Positions 49,721 to 58,772 of a stretch of DNA of 64,000 nt are shown piece after piece; the stretch's first letter is position 1; every line of letters starts with the position of its first letter. The DNA comes from Bin87 sp965204905 (lineage in GTDB: Bacteria > Chloroflexota > Dehalococcoidia > Lucifugimonadales > UBA3495). The DNA lies in contig OZ242042.1 of NCBI GenBank assembly GCA_965204905.1, positions 2,604,001 to 2,668,000 on the forward strand, given 5' to 3'. The notes under the pieces were generated by a model. That model made no database searches. It was not told where the DNA came from and was given only the letters and a program-made list of their open reading frames with translations. Made by a program: the position numbers and the translations under genes.

Positions 49721-50851
49721 TTACCGCTGCCGGGCCGCAGGCTGCGCGTCGTCAACCATGGCCAGGAAACGGTCGAACAGGTACTCGTTGTCCTTGGGCC
49801 CGGGGGATGCTTCGGAATGGTACTGGATGGTGAACAGGGGCAGCTCGCGATGGCGCAGCCCTTCTACGGTATTGTCGTTCAGGTTGATCTGGGATACCTC
49901 CAAACCGGGAGGCAGGTTGTCGGCATCCACTGCGTAGCCGTGGTTCTGCGCGGTTATGTGGACCCGGCCGGATTCCAGATCCTTGACCGGGTGGTTGCCG
50001 CCCCGGTGCCCGAACTTGAGCTTGTAGGTGCGCGCGCCCAAAGCACGAGCGGCCAACTGGTGGCCCAGGCAGATGCCCATGATTGGCACGCGGCCAATCA
50101 ACCCCCGCACGTTCTCGACGATATTGCCCAGAAGTTCCGGGTCGCCGGGGCCAGGAGACAAGAGCAAGCCTGATGGCTGCATAGCCAGCATCACGTCGGC
50201 CGGCGTTGTGGCCGGAACCGCGATGACCTCGCAGCCCCGGCTTTGCAACAGGCGCAGGATGTTGTACTTCAGGCCAACGTCGGTGACCAGGATGCGACGC
50301 ATCCCCTCCGGCGGCGGCGTGTTCGGATAGCCGGCGTGTTCCGAGCCGTCCCAGGCGTAGCCATCCGGCGTGGTGACCGTGCTGACCAGGTCCAGGTTGT
50401 CGTAGCGGGGCAGTTCACTCAACTTGTGCTGGGCCGCGTCCGGGCGGTCGGATGTGATCAGTCCCATCATCACGCCGCGCGTGCGCAGGCGGCGAGTCAG
50501 CGCGCGGGTGTCGATGCCGCTGATGCCGGGGATGTCGTACTCCTTGAGGAACGCATCCAGGGTCATGTTGCTGCTGCTGTGGCTAGGCAGGTCGCAGTGC
50601 TGACGAACGATGAGGGCGGCGGCCTGGATGCGCCGCGACTCGAAATCGGAGCGGTTGATGCCGTAGTTGCCCACCAACGGGTAGGTCAACGCAACCATCT
50701 GCCCGGCGTAGGACGGATCGGTCAGAACTTCCTGGTAGCCGGTCATGGTGGTGTTGAACACCACCTCGCCCCAGCCGTCCCGTTGTGCGCCGAAGGACTC
50801 GCCGGTGAATACCGAGCCGTCCTCAAGGACCAGATGTATCACGCCGCTCAC
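49721..50851 (-). CDS. carA: Carbamoyl-phosphate synthase small chain
   Basis: 376 aa. N-terminal CPSase domain (LVLEDGSVFTGESFGA, GEVVFNTTMTGYQEVLTDPSYAGQMVALTYPLVGNYG) and C-terminal class I glutamine amidotransferase: nucleophile Cys in GICLGHQLAARALGA (about 260) and the His in FTIQYHSEASPGP (about 345). Glutamine hydrolysis supplies ammonia to CarB. GTG start at 50851 overlaps the pyrC stop (GTGA), indicating translational coupling. Confidence 0.96.
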   Translation of the reverse strand: MSGVIHLVLEDGSVFTGESFGAQRDGWGEVVFNTTMTGYQEVLTDPSYAGQMVALTYPLVGNYGINRSDFESRRIQAAALIVRQHCDLPSHSSSNMTLDAFLKEYDIPGISGIDTRALTRRLRTRGVMMGLITSDRPDAAQHKLSELPRYDNLDLVSTVTTPDGYAWDGSEHAGYPNTPPPEGMRRILVTDVGLKYNILRLLQSRGCEVIAVPATTPADVMLAMQPSGLLLSPGPGDPELLGNIVENVRGLIGRVPIMGICLGHQLAARALGARTYKLKFGHRGGNHPVKDLESGRVHITAQNHGYAVDADNLPPGLEVSQINLNDNTVEGLRHRELPLFTIQYHSEASPGPKDNEYLFDRFLAMVDDAQPAARQR

Positions 50852-52224
50852 GCCGCGTCTCCTTTGTTCAATAGTGCAGGTTCCTCGAACACCACATGGC
50901 CGCCCACCATCGTCGCGGCGACCCGTCCGCGCAACTCCACACCGTCCAACGGGGTATTGCGTCCCATGGACGCGAACTGATTTACGTCCACCGTCCAGGC
51001 CGCCTCGGGGTCAAATACCGTTATGTCCGCCGGAGCGCCCGGCGTAAGGGAGGCATACTGTGCAAGCCCATTGCCCAGCACTCTAGCCGGCCCGGTGGTC
51101 AATCGCTCAATCATCGTGGTCAGGCTGACATCGCCGTTGTGTACCGCAGACATCAGCGTACCCAACGCCGTTTCCAGCACGCTGATGCCGAAAGCTGCTT
51201 CGTGGTAGGTACACTCCTTGCTGACCCGTTCGTGGGGGGCGTGGTCGGTGGCGACGCAATCGATGGTCCCGTCGGCCAACCCCGTCACGCAAGCCGCAAC
51301 GTCCGCCTCGGTACGCAGGGGCGGGTACACCTTAGTGTAAGTGTCGTAGGCCATCGGGCCGGCGGCGACGTTCGGATCGCCCTTGCCGCCCAGGGCCCAC
51401 GCTTCGGTTAACAGCAGGTGATGCGGGCACACCTCAGCGGTAACGGAGATACCGCGTTCTTTGGCCTGGCGCACCAGCGCGACGCTGCCGGCCGAGCTGA
51501 GATGGGCCACGTGCAACCGCCCGCCGGTCAGTTCCGCCAGGGAGATGTCGCGGGCGACCATGGCTTCTTCGGCCACCGCCGGAATGCCGGTGAGACCCAG
51601 GCGGCTGCTGACCCAGCCCTCGGCCATCACACCGCCGGGGCAAAGTTCGTGGTCTTCGCAGTGGTTGCTGATGGGCACGCCGAGGTCGCGGCTGTAGGTG
51701 AGCGCCAGCCGCATCAGGCCGGCATCGTACACCGGGTCGCCGTCGTCGCTGAAGGCCACTACGCCGGCGGAGATCAGCTCTTCCATGTCTGCCAGTTCAC
51801 GGCCTTTCCGTCCCTTGGTAACGCAGCCGAACACGCGCACCCGGGCCGAGACACTGGCGGCGCGGTTCGCTATGTAATCCACCACGGCGGCGTTGTCGAT
51901 AGCCGGGTCGGTGTTGGGCATGGCGCAGATGGTGGTGAAACCGCCGCGCGCCGCCGCCGCCGCGCCGGTGGCGATGGTCTCCTTGTACTCGAAACCCGGC
52001 TCGCGCAGATGGGTGTGGATGTCGATGAAACCGGGACACACCACCAGGCCGTTAGCATGAATTACGCGCGCTGCTCCGTCCAGGGAGTCGGCGGATATCG
52101 AACGGTCAACCGCCTGGATTGCTCCGTCGGCGATCAGCACGTCGAACGCGCCGTCCCTACCGTTGGCTGGGTCAATCACCCGCCCGCCGGTAATCAGGAT
52201 GGGTTGTTGCTGCGGCAATACCAT
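50848..52224 (-). CDS. pyrC: Dihydroorotase (class I, PyrC)
   Basis: 458 aa zinc amidohydrolase: GFIDIHTHLREPGFEYKETI (metal-binding HxH and substrate Arg), FTTICAMPNTDPAIDN, SDDGDPVYDAG, ISNHCEDHEL, HVAHLSSAG and the catalytic DHAPHERVSKE (about 310). Class I length (about 430-460) and the Bacillus-like operon context suit the PyrC that works with PyrB. The carboxylated Lys of class I enzymes lies in CVTKGRKGRELADMEEL or a nearby site and cannot be pinned by eye. ATG at 52224, 3 nt after the pyrB stop. Confidence 0.95.
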   Translation of the reverse strand: MVLPQQQPILITGGRVIDPANGRDGAFDVLIADGAIQAVDRSISADSLDGAARVIHANGLVVCPGFIDIHTHLREPGFEYKETIATGAAAAARGGFTTICAMPNTDPAIDNAAVVDYIANRAASVSARVRVFGCVTKGRKGRELADMEELISAGVVAFSDDGDPVYDAGLMRLALTYSRDLGVPISNHCEDHELCPGGVMAEGWVSSRLGLTGIPAVAEEAMVARDISLAELTGGRLHVAHLSSAGSVALVRQAKERGISVTAEVCPHHLLLTEAWALGGKGDPNVAAGPMAYDTYTKVYPPLRTEADVAACVTGLADGTIDCVATDHAPHERVSKECTYHEAAFGISVLETALGTLMSAVHNGDVSLTTMIERLTTGPARVLGNGLAQYASLTPGAPADITVFDPEAAWTVDVNQFASMGRNTPLDGVELRGRVAATMVGGHVVFEEPALLNKGDAA

Positions 52225-52227
52225 CGC

Positions 52228-53262
52228 TCAGTTCTCAACCGCCACTGCGCCGGCCAGTTGGTACAGCAGCGCCATGCGAATGGCCACGCCGTTGGTGACC
52301 TGTTCTTCAATCAGCGAACGGTCGCCGTGGGCCACGCCGCTGCTGACCTCGATGCCCTCGTTCATTGGGCCGGGGTGCATCAAGAGGGCGTCGTGATTCG
52401 CCCGCGCCATCCGCGCTTCGTTCACCTGCCAGCGACGGATGTACTCGCGCAGGCTGGGGAAAAAGCCGCGCTGCTGGCGTTCCGACTGCAACCGCAACGC
52501 CATCACCAGGTCCGCGCCCTTGATGGCTACGTCCAGGTTGGACTCGACGCTGACGTTGGCTAATGGGTTGGCTACGCCATTATTGCCAGCGGCTCCCCAA
52601 CCGCCTGGCGCGAGCGGGTCGGGCATTAACGTGGGTGGGCCGGACAAAATTACCTGCGCTCCGGCTTTCGCGAATCCCCATACGGCGGAGCGGGCTACCC
52701 GGCTGTGTAAAACGTCGCCGACAATCACCACCTTACGCCCGGCCAGGCCGCCCAGGTGCTCGCGGGCGGTGTACAGGTCCAGCAGACCCTGGGTCGGGTG
52801 CGCGTGGGCACCGTCGCCGGCGTTGATCACGGCGACGGTGCTGAGGTTGCGAGCCAGGAAGTGGGGCGCGCCGGCGTGGGGATGCCGCACCACAATCACA
52901 TCCACGCCCATGGCCTGCAAGGTTAATCCGGTGTTCAGCAGCGATTCGCCTTTTTCGATGCTGCTGGCCGACGCGGTCATGTTGATAACGTCGGCGCTGA
53001 GGATCTTGCCGGCCTCTTCAAAGGAAATGCGCGTCCGTGTGCTGGCTTCGTAGAACAGGGTCATGATCACGCGGCCGCGGAGGGCCGGGACTTTCTTGAC
53101 ATCCCGTTCCAGCACCGCGCGCATCGCGGCCGCGTTGTCCAGCGTCGCCGTGATCTCCTCGGCGGTGAAGTCGTCGAGGTCGAGGACGTGCCGGCGCAGG
53201 CCGGGAACCGGAACCGCGGTTCCCTGGAACACCTCGGCGTCATTCGAGACGGTGGCTACCAT
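52228..53262 (-). CDS. pyrB: Aspartate carbamoyltransferase catalytic chain
   Basis: 344 aa. Carbamoyl-phosphate loop FYEASTRTRISFEEAG (STRTR), GDGAHAHPTQGLLDLYTAREHLG, and the C-terminal LLMHPGPMNEGIEV that binds aspartate. The ATG at 53262 overlaps the pyrR stop codon (TGATG), so it is the best start; the frame opens nine codons earlier inside pyrR. There is no pyrI. A Gly/Asn/Pro-rich stretch at about 220-235 (PLAPGGWGAAGNNGVANPL) is longer than usual and probably a surface loop. Confidence 0.96.
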   Translation of the reverse strand: MVATVSNDAEVFQGTAVPVPGLRRHVLDLDDFTAEEITATLDNAAAMRAVLERDVKKVPALRGRVIMTLFYEASTRTRISFEEAGKILSADVINMTASASSIEKGESLLNTGLTLQAMGVDVIVVRHPHAGAPHFLARNLSTVAVINAGDGAHAHPTQGLLDLYTAREHLGGLAGRKVVIVGDVLHSRVARSAVWGFAKAGAQVILSGPPTLMPDPLAPGGWGAAGNNGVANPLANVSVESNLDVAIKGADLVMALRLQSERQQRGFFPSLREYIRRWQVNEARMARANHDALLMHPGPMNEGIEVSSGVAHGDRSLIEEQVTNGVAIRMALLYQLAGAVAVEN

Positions 53263-53783
53263 CAGGCCGTCCCCCGTTCCAGGATGCACACGTCGTCGAT
53301 TCCGTCGCTCTCGTTGAACCGCACGCGGACCAGTTCCATCTGGCGCGTGGGTATGTTTTTGCCCACGAAATCGGCGCGGATGGGCAACTCCCGGTGCCCC
53401 CGGTCAACCAGCGCCGCCACCTGGATACGGAGAGGGCGCCCCAGGTCGCTGATGGCGTCCATGGCGGCGCGCACGGTGCGGCCCGTGTAGAGCACGTCGT
53501 CCACCAGCACCACCGTCTTGCCGGCCACGTCAACGGGCATCGTGGTGGGGCGTATCCGCATCCGAGGCCGCTCGGACAGGTCGTCGCGGTAGAGGTTGAT
53601 GTCCAGCCGACCGACCGGAACGGTTACGTTTTCGGCCTGCCCGATATGCCCGGCAAGTCGCTCCGCCAGAGGCACGCCGCGGGTTCGGATGCCGGCCAAC
53701 AGCAAACCGTTGGCGCCGTGGTTGCGCTCCAGGATCTCGTGGAACATCCGGGTCACAGCGCGCCGGATTTCGTCGGCGTCCAT
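53262..53783 (-). CDS. pyrR: PyrR, pyr operon attenuator and uracil phosphoribosyltransferase
   Basis: 173 aa. Binds the pyr mRNA leader when UMP is high and promotes termination; may also convert uracil and PRPP to UMP. Seen: DEIRRAVTRMFHEILERN at the N-terminus, LAGIRTRGVPLAERLA, the PRPP-binding VVLVDDVLYTGRTVRAAMDAI (about 90-110) and RGHRELPIRADFVGKNIPT. The ATG at 53783 has no clear Shine-Dalgarno, and about 15 in-frame codons upstream lack an alternative start, so the N-terminus is somewhat uncertain. First gene of pyrR-pyrB-pyrC-carA-carB; its own leader carries the PyrR target (53958-53984). Confidence 0.95.
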   Translation of the reverse strand: MDADEIRRAVTRMFHEILERNHGANGLLLAGIRTRGVPLAERLAGHIGQAENVTVPVGRLDINLYRDDLSERPRMRIRPTTMPVDVAGKTVVLVDDVLYTGRTVRAAMDAISDLGRPLRIQVAALVDRGHRELPIRADFVGKNIPTRQMELVRVRFNESDGIDDVCILERGTA

Positions 53784-53863
53784 GACACGGCGGCCCGGCA
53801 GGGTGGACTCGTCGGTTAGTACCGTGTTGGGCGCGGCTGCTATGTTCTCTGCGGTGGCTATGG

Positions 53864-53904
53864 AAAAACCCTGTCTCGCCGTAGCAGGTTCCGGCGGCAG
53901 GGTT
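53864..53904 (-). terminator. pyr attenuator terminator
   Basis: Minus strand AACCCTG-C-CGCCG ... CGGCG-AGA-CAGGGTT followed by TTTCC: a bipartite GC-rich stem with a terminal T-run about 80 nt upstream of pyrR, as expected for PyrR-controlled attenuation. Confidence 0.8.
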
Positions 53905-53957
53905 GCGCTAAAACAACGGGCGCAGGATTCGACTCTCCCGGCCCGATTTACGCGCGT

Positions 53958-53984
53958 GCTTTGCCAGCCTCGCCGGACTGCCTT
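53958..53984 (-). ncRNA. PyrR-binding RNA element (anti-antiterminator loop)
   Basis: Minus strand reads AAGGCAGUCCGGCGAGGCUG then GCAAAGC. It matches the published PyrR-binding consensus ARUCCNGNGAGGYU at all 14 positions (AGUCCGGCGAGGCU), flanked by bases able to pair as the binding-loop stem. It lies about 55 nt upstream of the terminator and about 35 nt after the predicted transcription start. Confidence 0.88.
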
Positions 53985-54012
53985 AAAAGCGGCGTATTAT
54001 TTCGTGCTAGTT

Positions 54013-54041
54013 ATTCTAGCATGGGATGGCGGTTCCGGGAA
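54013..54041 (-). promoter_or_regulatory. Candidate pyr operon promoter
   Basis: Minus strand: -35 TTCCCG (weak), 17-bp spacer, -10 TAGAAT (5 of 6). The start would fall just before the PyrR element. Confidence 0.45.
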
Positions 54042-54101
54042 TACGCCGTTAACCGATTTCGGCAAATTGTTGCGAATTGCGTAACAGGGTTAGACAGACA
54101 T

Positions 54102-54434
54102 TCATCCACCCGGCTGAACCGGCAAGGTGAAAATGATGTTGCCGTCCTGGTCGTGGCGATGGTTGGCAATGGCGACAAGCGTTTGGTTAGTCTGATTTAC
54201 CTCAGCGGTCAAATTGCCGATGTCATCACGCATCTGCCGCATATCGTCACGCATTTGCCGTATGTCATCACGCATTTCCTTGATATTTTCATCCTGACTG
54301 TCTATCCGCTGTAACAACTGGCCCAGACGGAAGAAGCCCCGGAGTAGAACTATCAGCAGGGTTACCGCAATGCCAAACAACATTACCCCTACGCCGACAA
54401 TGGCGACGACTATCGCAATGGTGTTGGTGTCCAT
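54102..54434 (-). CDS. Membrane-anchored coiled-coil protein (hypothetical)
   Basis: 110 aa from ATG 54434 (AGAAGG about 9 nt upstream). One transmembrane segment (about 4-34, IAIVVAIVGVGVMLFGIAVTLLIVLL), then a heptad coiled coil (about 42-80) with three near-identical seven-residue units MRDDIRQ, and a short C-terminal tail containing NQTLVAIANHRHDQDG. Same layout as the protein at 26948-27397, with heptads here and 11-mers there. No family recognised. Confidence 0.7.
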   Translation of the reverse strand: MDTNTIAIVVAIVGVGVMLFGIAVTLLIVLLRGFFRLGQLLQRIDSQDENIKEMRDDIRQMRDDMRQMRDDIGNLTAEVNQTNQTLVAIANHRHDQDGNIIFTLPVQPGG

Positions 54435-54508
54435 AGGAAAAACCTTCTGTGGCGTCAATGCTTAACCAATCATACGCCCGATTTTAGGCAAGCGAGCGAG
54501 CACGATGG

Positions 54509-56539
54509 TCAGCCGGCAACCCGCTTGCGGCGGTTGTTGATGTAGTCCACCAGCACGTATTCGCCGAGGTTTTCGCTGCTGCTATAGAAGGCCCGGCCCC
54601 GGTTGATGCGCGTCATCCGGTCCACGAAGTTGACCAGTTGGTAGCTGTTTTCCAGCATGAAGGTGTTGATGACGATGCCCTCTTGCGTGCATCGCCGCAC
54701 CTCTTTCAACGTTTCCAACTCGGTGCGGTAGCTGGGCGGGTAGGCGAAGTACGCCTGGTCTCCCTCCAGGTGCGCCGTGGGTTCGCCGTCGGTGATGACC
54801 AGGATTTGGCGGGTGCCACCCTTTTCACGCGACAGCAGCTTGCGTGACAACATCAGCGCGTGGTGCAGGTTGGTGCCGGACACCCAGTTGTTCCAAGTCA
54901 GCCCGGCCAGGTCCTCTTCTTCCAACTCGCGGGCGTAGTCGGAGAAGCCCACCACGTGCAGGGTGTCCCGGGGATATTGCTGACGGATCAGGGCGAACAA
55001 AGCCAGCGTGACCTTTTTGGCGGCGGCCCAGTTGTTGAACAGCCCCATGGAACGGCTCTGGTCGAGCAGGACGATGGTGGCCGCTCGCGTCATGTGCTCG
55101 TTGCGGTAGATCTCGAAGTCGTCGGGGCGCAACTGCACCGGAACCTGCGGGCCGCCGCGCACGATGGCGTTCTTGACGGTGGTTTGCAGGTCCAGTTGCA
55201 GCGGGTCGCCGAACTCGTAGGTCTTGGTATCGCCCAGCAGGTCGCCACCGGCGCCGCGGGTGTCCAGGTCGTGGTTGCCGATGCGGTCCTTCTTGAGGTG
55301 CTGGAAAACCTCGCGCATGGCTTTCTGCCCGATGCGGCGGATGCCACGGGCGGTTAGCGACAGGTCATCGTCGCCGGTGATATAGCCGGCGTCCTTGAGC
55401 ATCTGGCGCAGGCGATCCATTTCCTCCCAGGCGCGGCGGGCTTCCTCGCCCAGAAGTTCCGCCAACTGCTCCGGGTCAACGTCGTCCAGGTTGCCGGTGC
55501 GCATGGCCTGCTGCAACGACTGCTCCAACTGGTCCAGCGATTGCATCTGCTGCATCGCCTCCATGGCCTGCTCCAGCGTCATGCTGTCGTCGCCGAGGAA
55601 CGGATACTGGCGGGCCAGATCATCGGGCGGCATCAGCGACTGCATCAGGGCGGCAAACTCGGCCATTTCGTCCATGAGGCGCGGGTCCATGGCCGACTGC
55701 ATGGCGTCTTCCAGTTCGCGGCGCGCTTCGGGCGAGAGGCTGTCCATGAGCGACTGCATCTGCGCCATCTGCTGCTGGATGCGCTCCATCAGCTCGTCCA
55801 GGCTTTGGGGCGGGTCGTCGCCGAACATCGGCCCCCACTTCTGCATGAATTGTTCAAAGCCGGGGTCGCGGCCCTCCATGCGGTCGCGGAGCATCTGGTT
55901 GAGGTCGCGCATCATTTCGCGCATGGCCTCCATCTGCTCCGGCGTCATGTTCTGCATCTGTTCGCGCATCTGATCGGAGACGTTCTGCGCCATCTGGCTT
56001 TTGAGCATGTCCAGCAATTCCTGGAACTGCTGCTGGGCATCGGGGTCCATGAAATCGTATTCCATGAGTTCCTGAATCTGGCCGCCGATGCTGTTGGGCA
56101 GGTCGTCCAGCTTGTCCAGGTTGCGCTGGGCGCGTTCCTGCAATAGGCGGTTCAGCGCCCGCTGCTGTTCCTTGCCCTCCATGTCTTCGGGTTCGGGCTG
56201 GGCCGCCGCATCATCGAGCCGGCGCTGGATGCCCTCTCGCTCGGTACGCAAGATGTTGTCCAGCCGTTCCTTGAGGTCGTCCACCACCGAGTCCAGGTTG
56301 CTCTGCTGCAACTGCTGACGGCGCTGCTGCTTGAGCTGTTCCATGAGTTGCCGCAGGTTGGGCATCTGGTTGCCGTCGCGGTTCTGCATACCGTTGCGGA
56401 ACAGGTCGCGCAACGCTCGGGACAGGTCGCCGTGCTGAAGCAGATCATCCGACAGTGCGTCCATCAAATCGCTGGCGTCGATGTCGAAAATCTGCTGGGT
56501 GCCATCCCACTGGGAGTAACGGTAGCGCTGGTACAGCAT
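54509..56539 (-). CDS. VWA-domain protein with a long Gln/Met-rich helical region
   Basis: 676 aa; ATG 56539 with GGAGG directly upstream. Residues about 60-430 are a charged, Gln/Met/Glu-rich, low-complexity helical region (MQNMTPEQMEAMREMMRDLNQ). The C-terminal von Willebrand A domain spans about 475-670, with the MIDAS motif DQSRSMG (about 496-502), the Thr in WVSGTNLHHAL and the Asp in ITDGEPTAH. Proteins of this kind usually act with a MoxR-type AAA+ ATPase to insert metals or remodel complexes, as in CoxE/ChlD/CobT relatives, but no MoxR gene is in the window. The frame continues upstream of ATG 56539 without domain sequence. Confidence 0.85.
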   Translation of the reverse strand: MLYQRYRYSQWDGTQQIFDIDASDLMDALSDDLLQHGDLSRALRDLFRNGMQNRDGNQMPNLRQLMEQLKQQRRQQLQQSNLDSVVDDLKERLDNILRTEREGIQRRLDDAAAQPEPEDMEGKEQQRALNRLLQERAQRNLDKLDDLPNSIGGQIQELMEYDFMDPDAQQQFQELLDMLKSQMAQNVSDQMREQMQNMTPEQMEAMREMMRDLNQMLRDRMEGRDPGFEQFMQKWGPMFGDDPPQSLDELMERIQQQMAQMQSLMDSLSPEARRELEDAMQSAMDPRLMDEMAEFAALMQSLMPPDDLARQYPFLGDDSMTLEQAMEAMQQMQSLDQLEQSLQQAMRTGNLDDVDPEQLAELLGEEARRAWEEMDRLRQMLKDAGYITGDDDLSLTARGIRRIGQKAMREVFQHLKKDRIGNHDLDTRGAGGDLLGDTKTYEFGDPLQLDLQTTVKNAIVRGGPQVPVQLRPDDFEIYRNEHMTRAATIVLLDQSRSMGLFNNWAAAKKVTLALFALIRQQYPRDTLHVVGFSDYARELEEEDLAGLTWNNWVSGTNLHHALMLSRKLLSREKGGTRQILVITDGEPTAHLEGDQAYFAYPPSYRTELETLKEVRRCTQEGIVINTFMLENSYQLVNFVDRMTRINRGRAFYSSSENLGEYVLVDYINNRRKRVAG

Positions 56540-56669
56540 GAGCGACCTCCGGCCGCAGGTCCGCCTCTGGCGGATGCGTGGCGGCGACAATGGGCGGATA
56601 ATAACACACGAGGTAAGCAGGGACAGGGTGGTAGAATCGGCGAAAGCACTGCCGTTCCAGGAATTTGAC

Positions 56670-58644
56670 ATGACCGATGCCTCGTCCCAAACGTTCCTCG
56701 CCCGCGCCCTGGCCGACGGCCACGCCGAAATCACCGGCGAGGGCCGCAACGAGCGAATTCGCTACGTCGCCGTTGACCACTCCGAGCGGTGGAGCGACCC
56801 GGAGGAGAAGGTGCGCGCCGAGCTGTGGGCGGAGTTGATTTACAAGTACGAGTACGACCCGGCGCTGATTGGCTTTGAGGTCAACGTGCCGCGGCGCACG
56901 CCCAACGACTATGCCGACCTGGTAATTTACTCCGACGGGGCGATGAAGATGCCGTTCTTCGTCATCGAGTGCAAGCGCGCCGACCTGTCCGACGCCGCCT
57001 TTGCCCAGGCCATTGAACAGGCTTGCGGCAACCGGGCCAGCCTGGGCGCGCTGTACTGCGGCGCGGTTGCCGGCACGACCCGCCGCCTGCTGCGTTTCGA
57101 CAAGTATCCGCCCGGCGAGCGGGAGCGCAACCACCTGGCCGACATCCCGGTGGGCTACGGCAGTCCGCCCGAGTGGCGCTTCTACAAGAACGAGCGCGGC
57201 AAAGACCTGGCCGCCGTGCCTCGGGAGGAACTGCGCGCCGCCATCCGCAAGTGCCATCAAACACTGTGGGAGGGTGGACGGCGCAGTCCCATCGCCGCCT
57301 TTGGCGAGTTTTCCAAGCTGGGTGTTCATCAAGCACCGGGACGAAAAGGATTTGGACCGCCCGGACGGAGACCCCTACGCTTTCCAGCGACGCGATGGCG
57401 AAACCGCCGAGCAGTTGGCCGGCCGGGTCAACGCGCTGTACGACAAGGAGCAGCGGCTGGAACCCGACGTGTTCACTGACCGCATCGCAGTGGAGCCGCC
57501 CATCCTGGCGCAGTGCGTGGAACACCTGGAGGGAATCTCGCTGGACCGCACGGAGCTGGACACCAAGGGCGTCGCCTTTGAGGAATTCATGGGCAGCTTC
57601 TTCAAGGGCGACTTCGGTCAGTATTTCACGCCCCGAGAACTCATCGCCTTCTGCGTGGAAGTACTGGACCCCAGGCGCACCGACTTGGTGCTGGATCCGG
57701 CCTGCGGATCCGGCGGGTTCCTGCTCTACGCATTGGACCACGTGCGGCGCGAGGCCGACGAACGGCATTCTGCCGGCAGCGTTCAGCATTTTCAATACTG
57801 GCACGACTTTGCGCAGAACAATCTGTACGGCCTGGAAATCAACGAAGAATTGGCCCGCGTCGCCAAGATGAACATGATTATCCACGACGACGGGCACACC
57901 AACGTCGTGGGCCACGACGCCCTGGACTTCCCGGACAACATCCACGACAAGAACGCCAGCCTGTCCGCCGGCCGCTTCGACCTCATCTTGACCAACCCGC
58001 CCTTCGGCGCGACGATCCGCCGCACCGAAAAAGGCGACGGCTACCTGGAACAGTTTGAGTTGATGGGCTACCTAGGCAAGAGGTACCCCGACCCGAAAGC
58101 GAAACGCGCCAGCGTCAAGACGGAAATCGCGTTCCTGGAGCGGATTCACACGTTCCTCAAGCCTGGAACGGGCAAAGCCGCCGTGGTCCTGCCCGACGGC
58201 ATCCTGACCAACTCGTCGTTGCAGGGAGTTCGCCACTGGCTGCTCAATCACTTTCAACTTCTGGCGGTGGTCAGCCTGCCCCAGTTCGCGTTCAGCCACT
58301 ACGACGCCGGTGTCAAAGCCAGCATCGTATTTCTGCGTAGGCTGTCCGACGGCGAGACTGTGCCCGACGATGCGGCCATCTTCATGGCCCTGGCCGACAA
58401 TATCGGCTATGACGCCACCGGGCGCAAGACCTTTGAGGTGTCGGTTGAGCACGAAACCGCCGAAGTCAGCAAGGTAGAGCGTCATCGCTGCGACCTGTTC
58501 GACTACCGCGTCACTTACGAATGGAGCCGGGCCGGCGGCAGTATCGGCGAGTGGAGCGAACGCCGGCGGGAGGTAATTCCCGGCACCGGCCTGGTCGGCC
58601 AGTGGGAAGAGTTTAACCGAGACCCGACACCTTTTTTCGTGTAG
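56670..58644 (+). pseudogene. PD-(D/E)XK nuclease-HsdM fusion of an RM system, with a +1 frameshift
   Basis: Start ATG 56670 behind CAGGAATTTGAC. Residues about 15-170 form an HsdR N-terminal-type nuclease domain with intact catalytic pattern (Asp in DYADLVIYSD, then E-C-K in FFVIECKRAD). The frame breaks at a GGG run (57,320-57,322); removing one G gives a continuous 657-aa protein. After it comes the N6-adenine methylase: DPACGSGGFLLYA (motif I, SAM binding, about residue 345) and LTNPPF (catalytic motif IV, about 442). The C-terminus ends in TPFFV, at a T TTT TTC slippery heptamer 4 nt before the TAG stop. Because the indel is at a homopolymer, a sequencing error is as likely as a real mutation. 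No HsdR translocase gene is nearby, so the domain order is type IIG-like. Confidence 0.88.
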
Positions 58645-58679
58645 GCCCCGCTGCCACCGCATTTGCGCTGAAGTGGGGC
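58632..58679 (+). promoter_or_regulatory. Candidate -1 ribosomal frameshift site joining methylase and specificity module
   Basis: In the methylase frame the codons are CCT TTT TTC GTG TAG; the heptamer T TTT TTC (58632-58638) has the X XXY YYZ form. A -1 slip enters the frame CGT GTA GGC ... which runs without stop to 60050. A GCCCC/GGGGC pair (58645-58649 with 58675-58679) could form a stimulatory stem 6 nt downstream. Confidence 0.5.
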
Positions 58680-58772
58680 GACGCCAAAGGGCGGCTGGAT
58701 ACCTGGTTCAACCATCCGCGCTACACACTGCTCAACGCTCGGCTGGACGCCGCGCCGATTTCCACGCCAACG

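Noticed and set aside
47278..49833. Very long open frame antisense to carB
   Set aside because: Mirror of a GC-rich coding strand; no RBS, repeats Gly/Val/Gln/Asp composition typical of antisense frames, and carB is unequivocal.
57331..57345. Programmed +1 frameshift in the methylase gene
   Set aside because: No slippery pattern or rare-codon/Shine-Dalgarno-like signal; a simple indel in GGG explains it.
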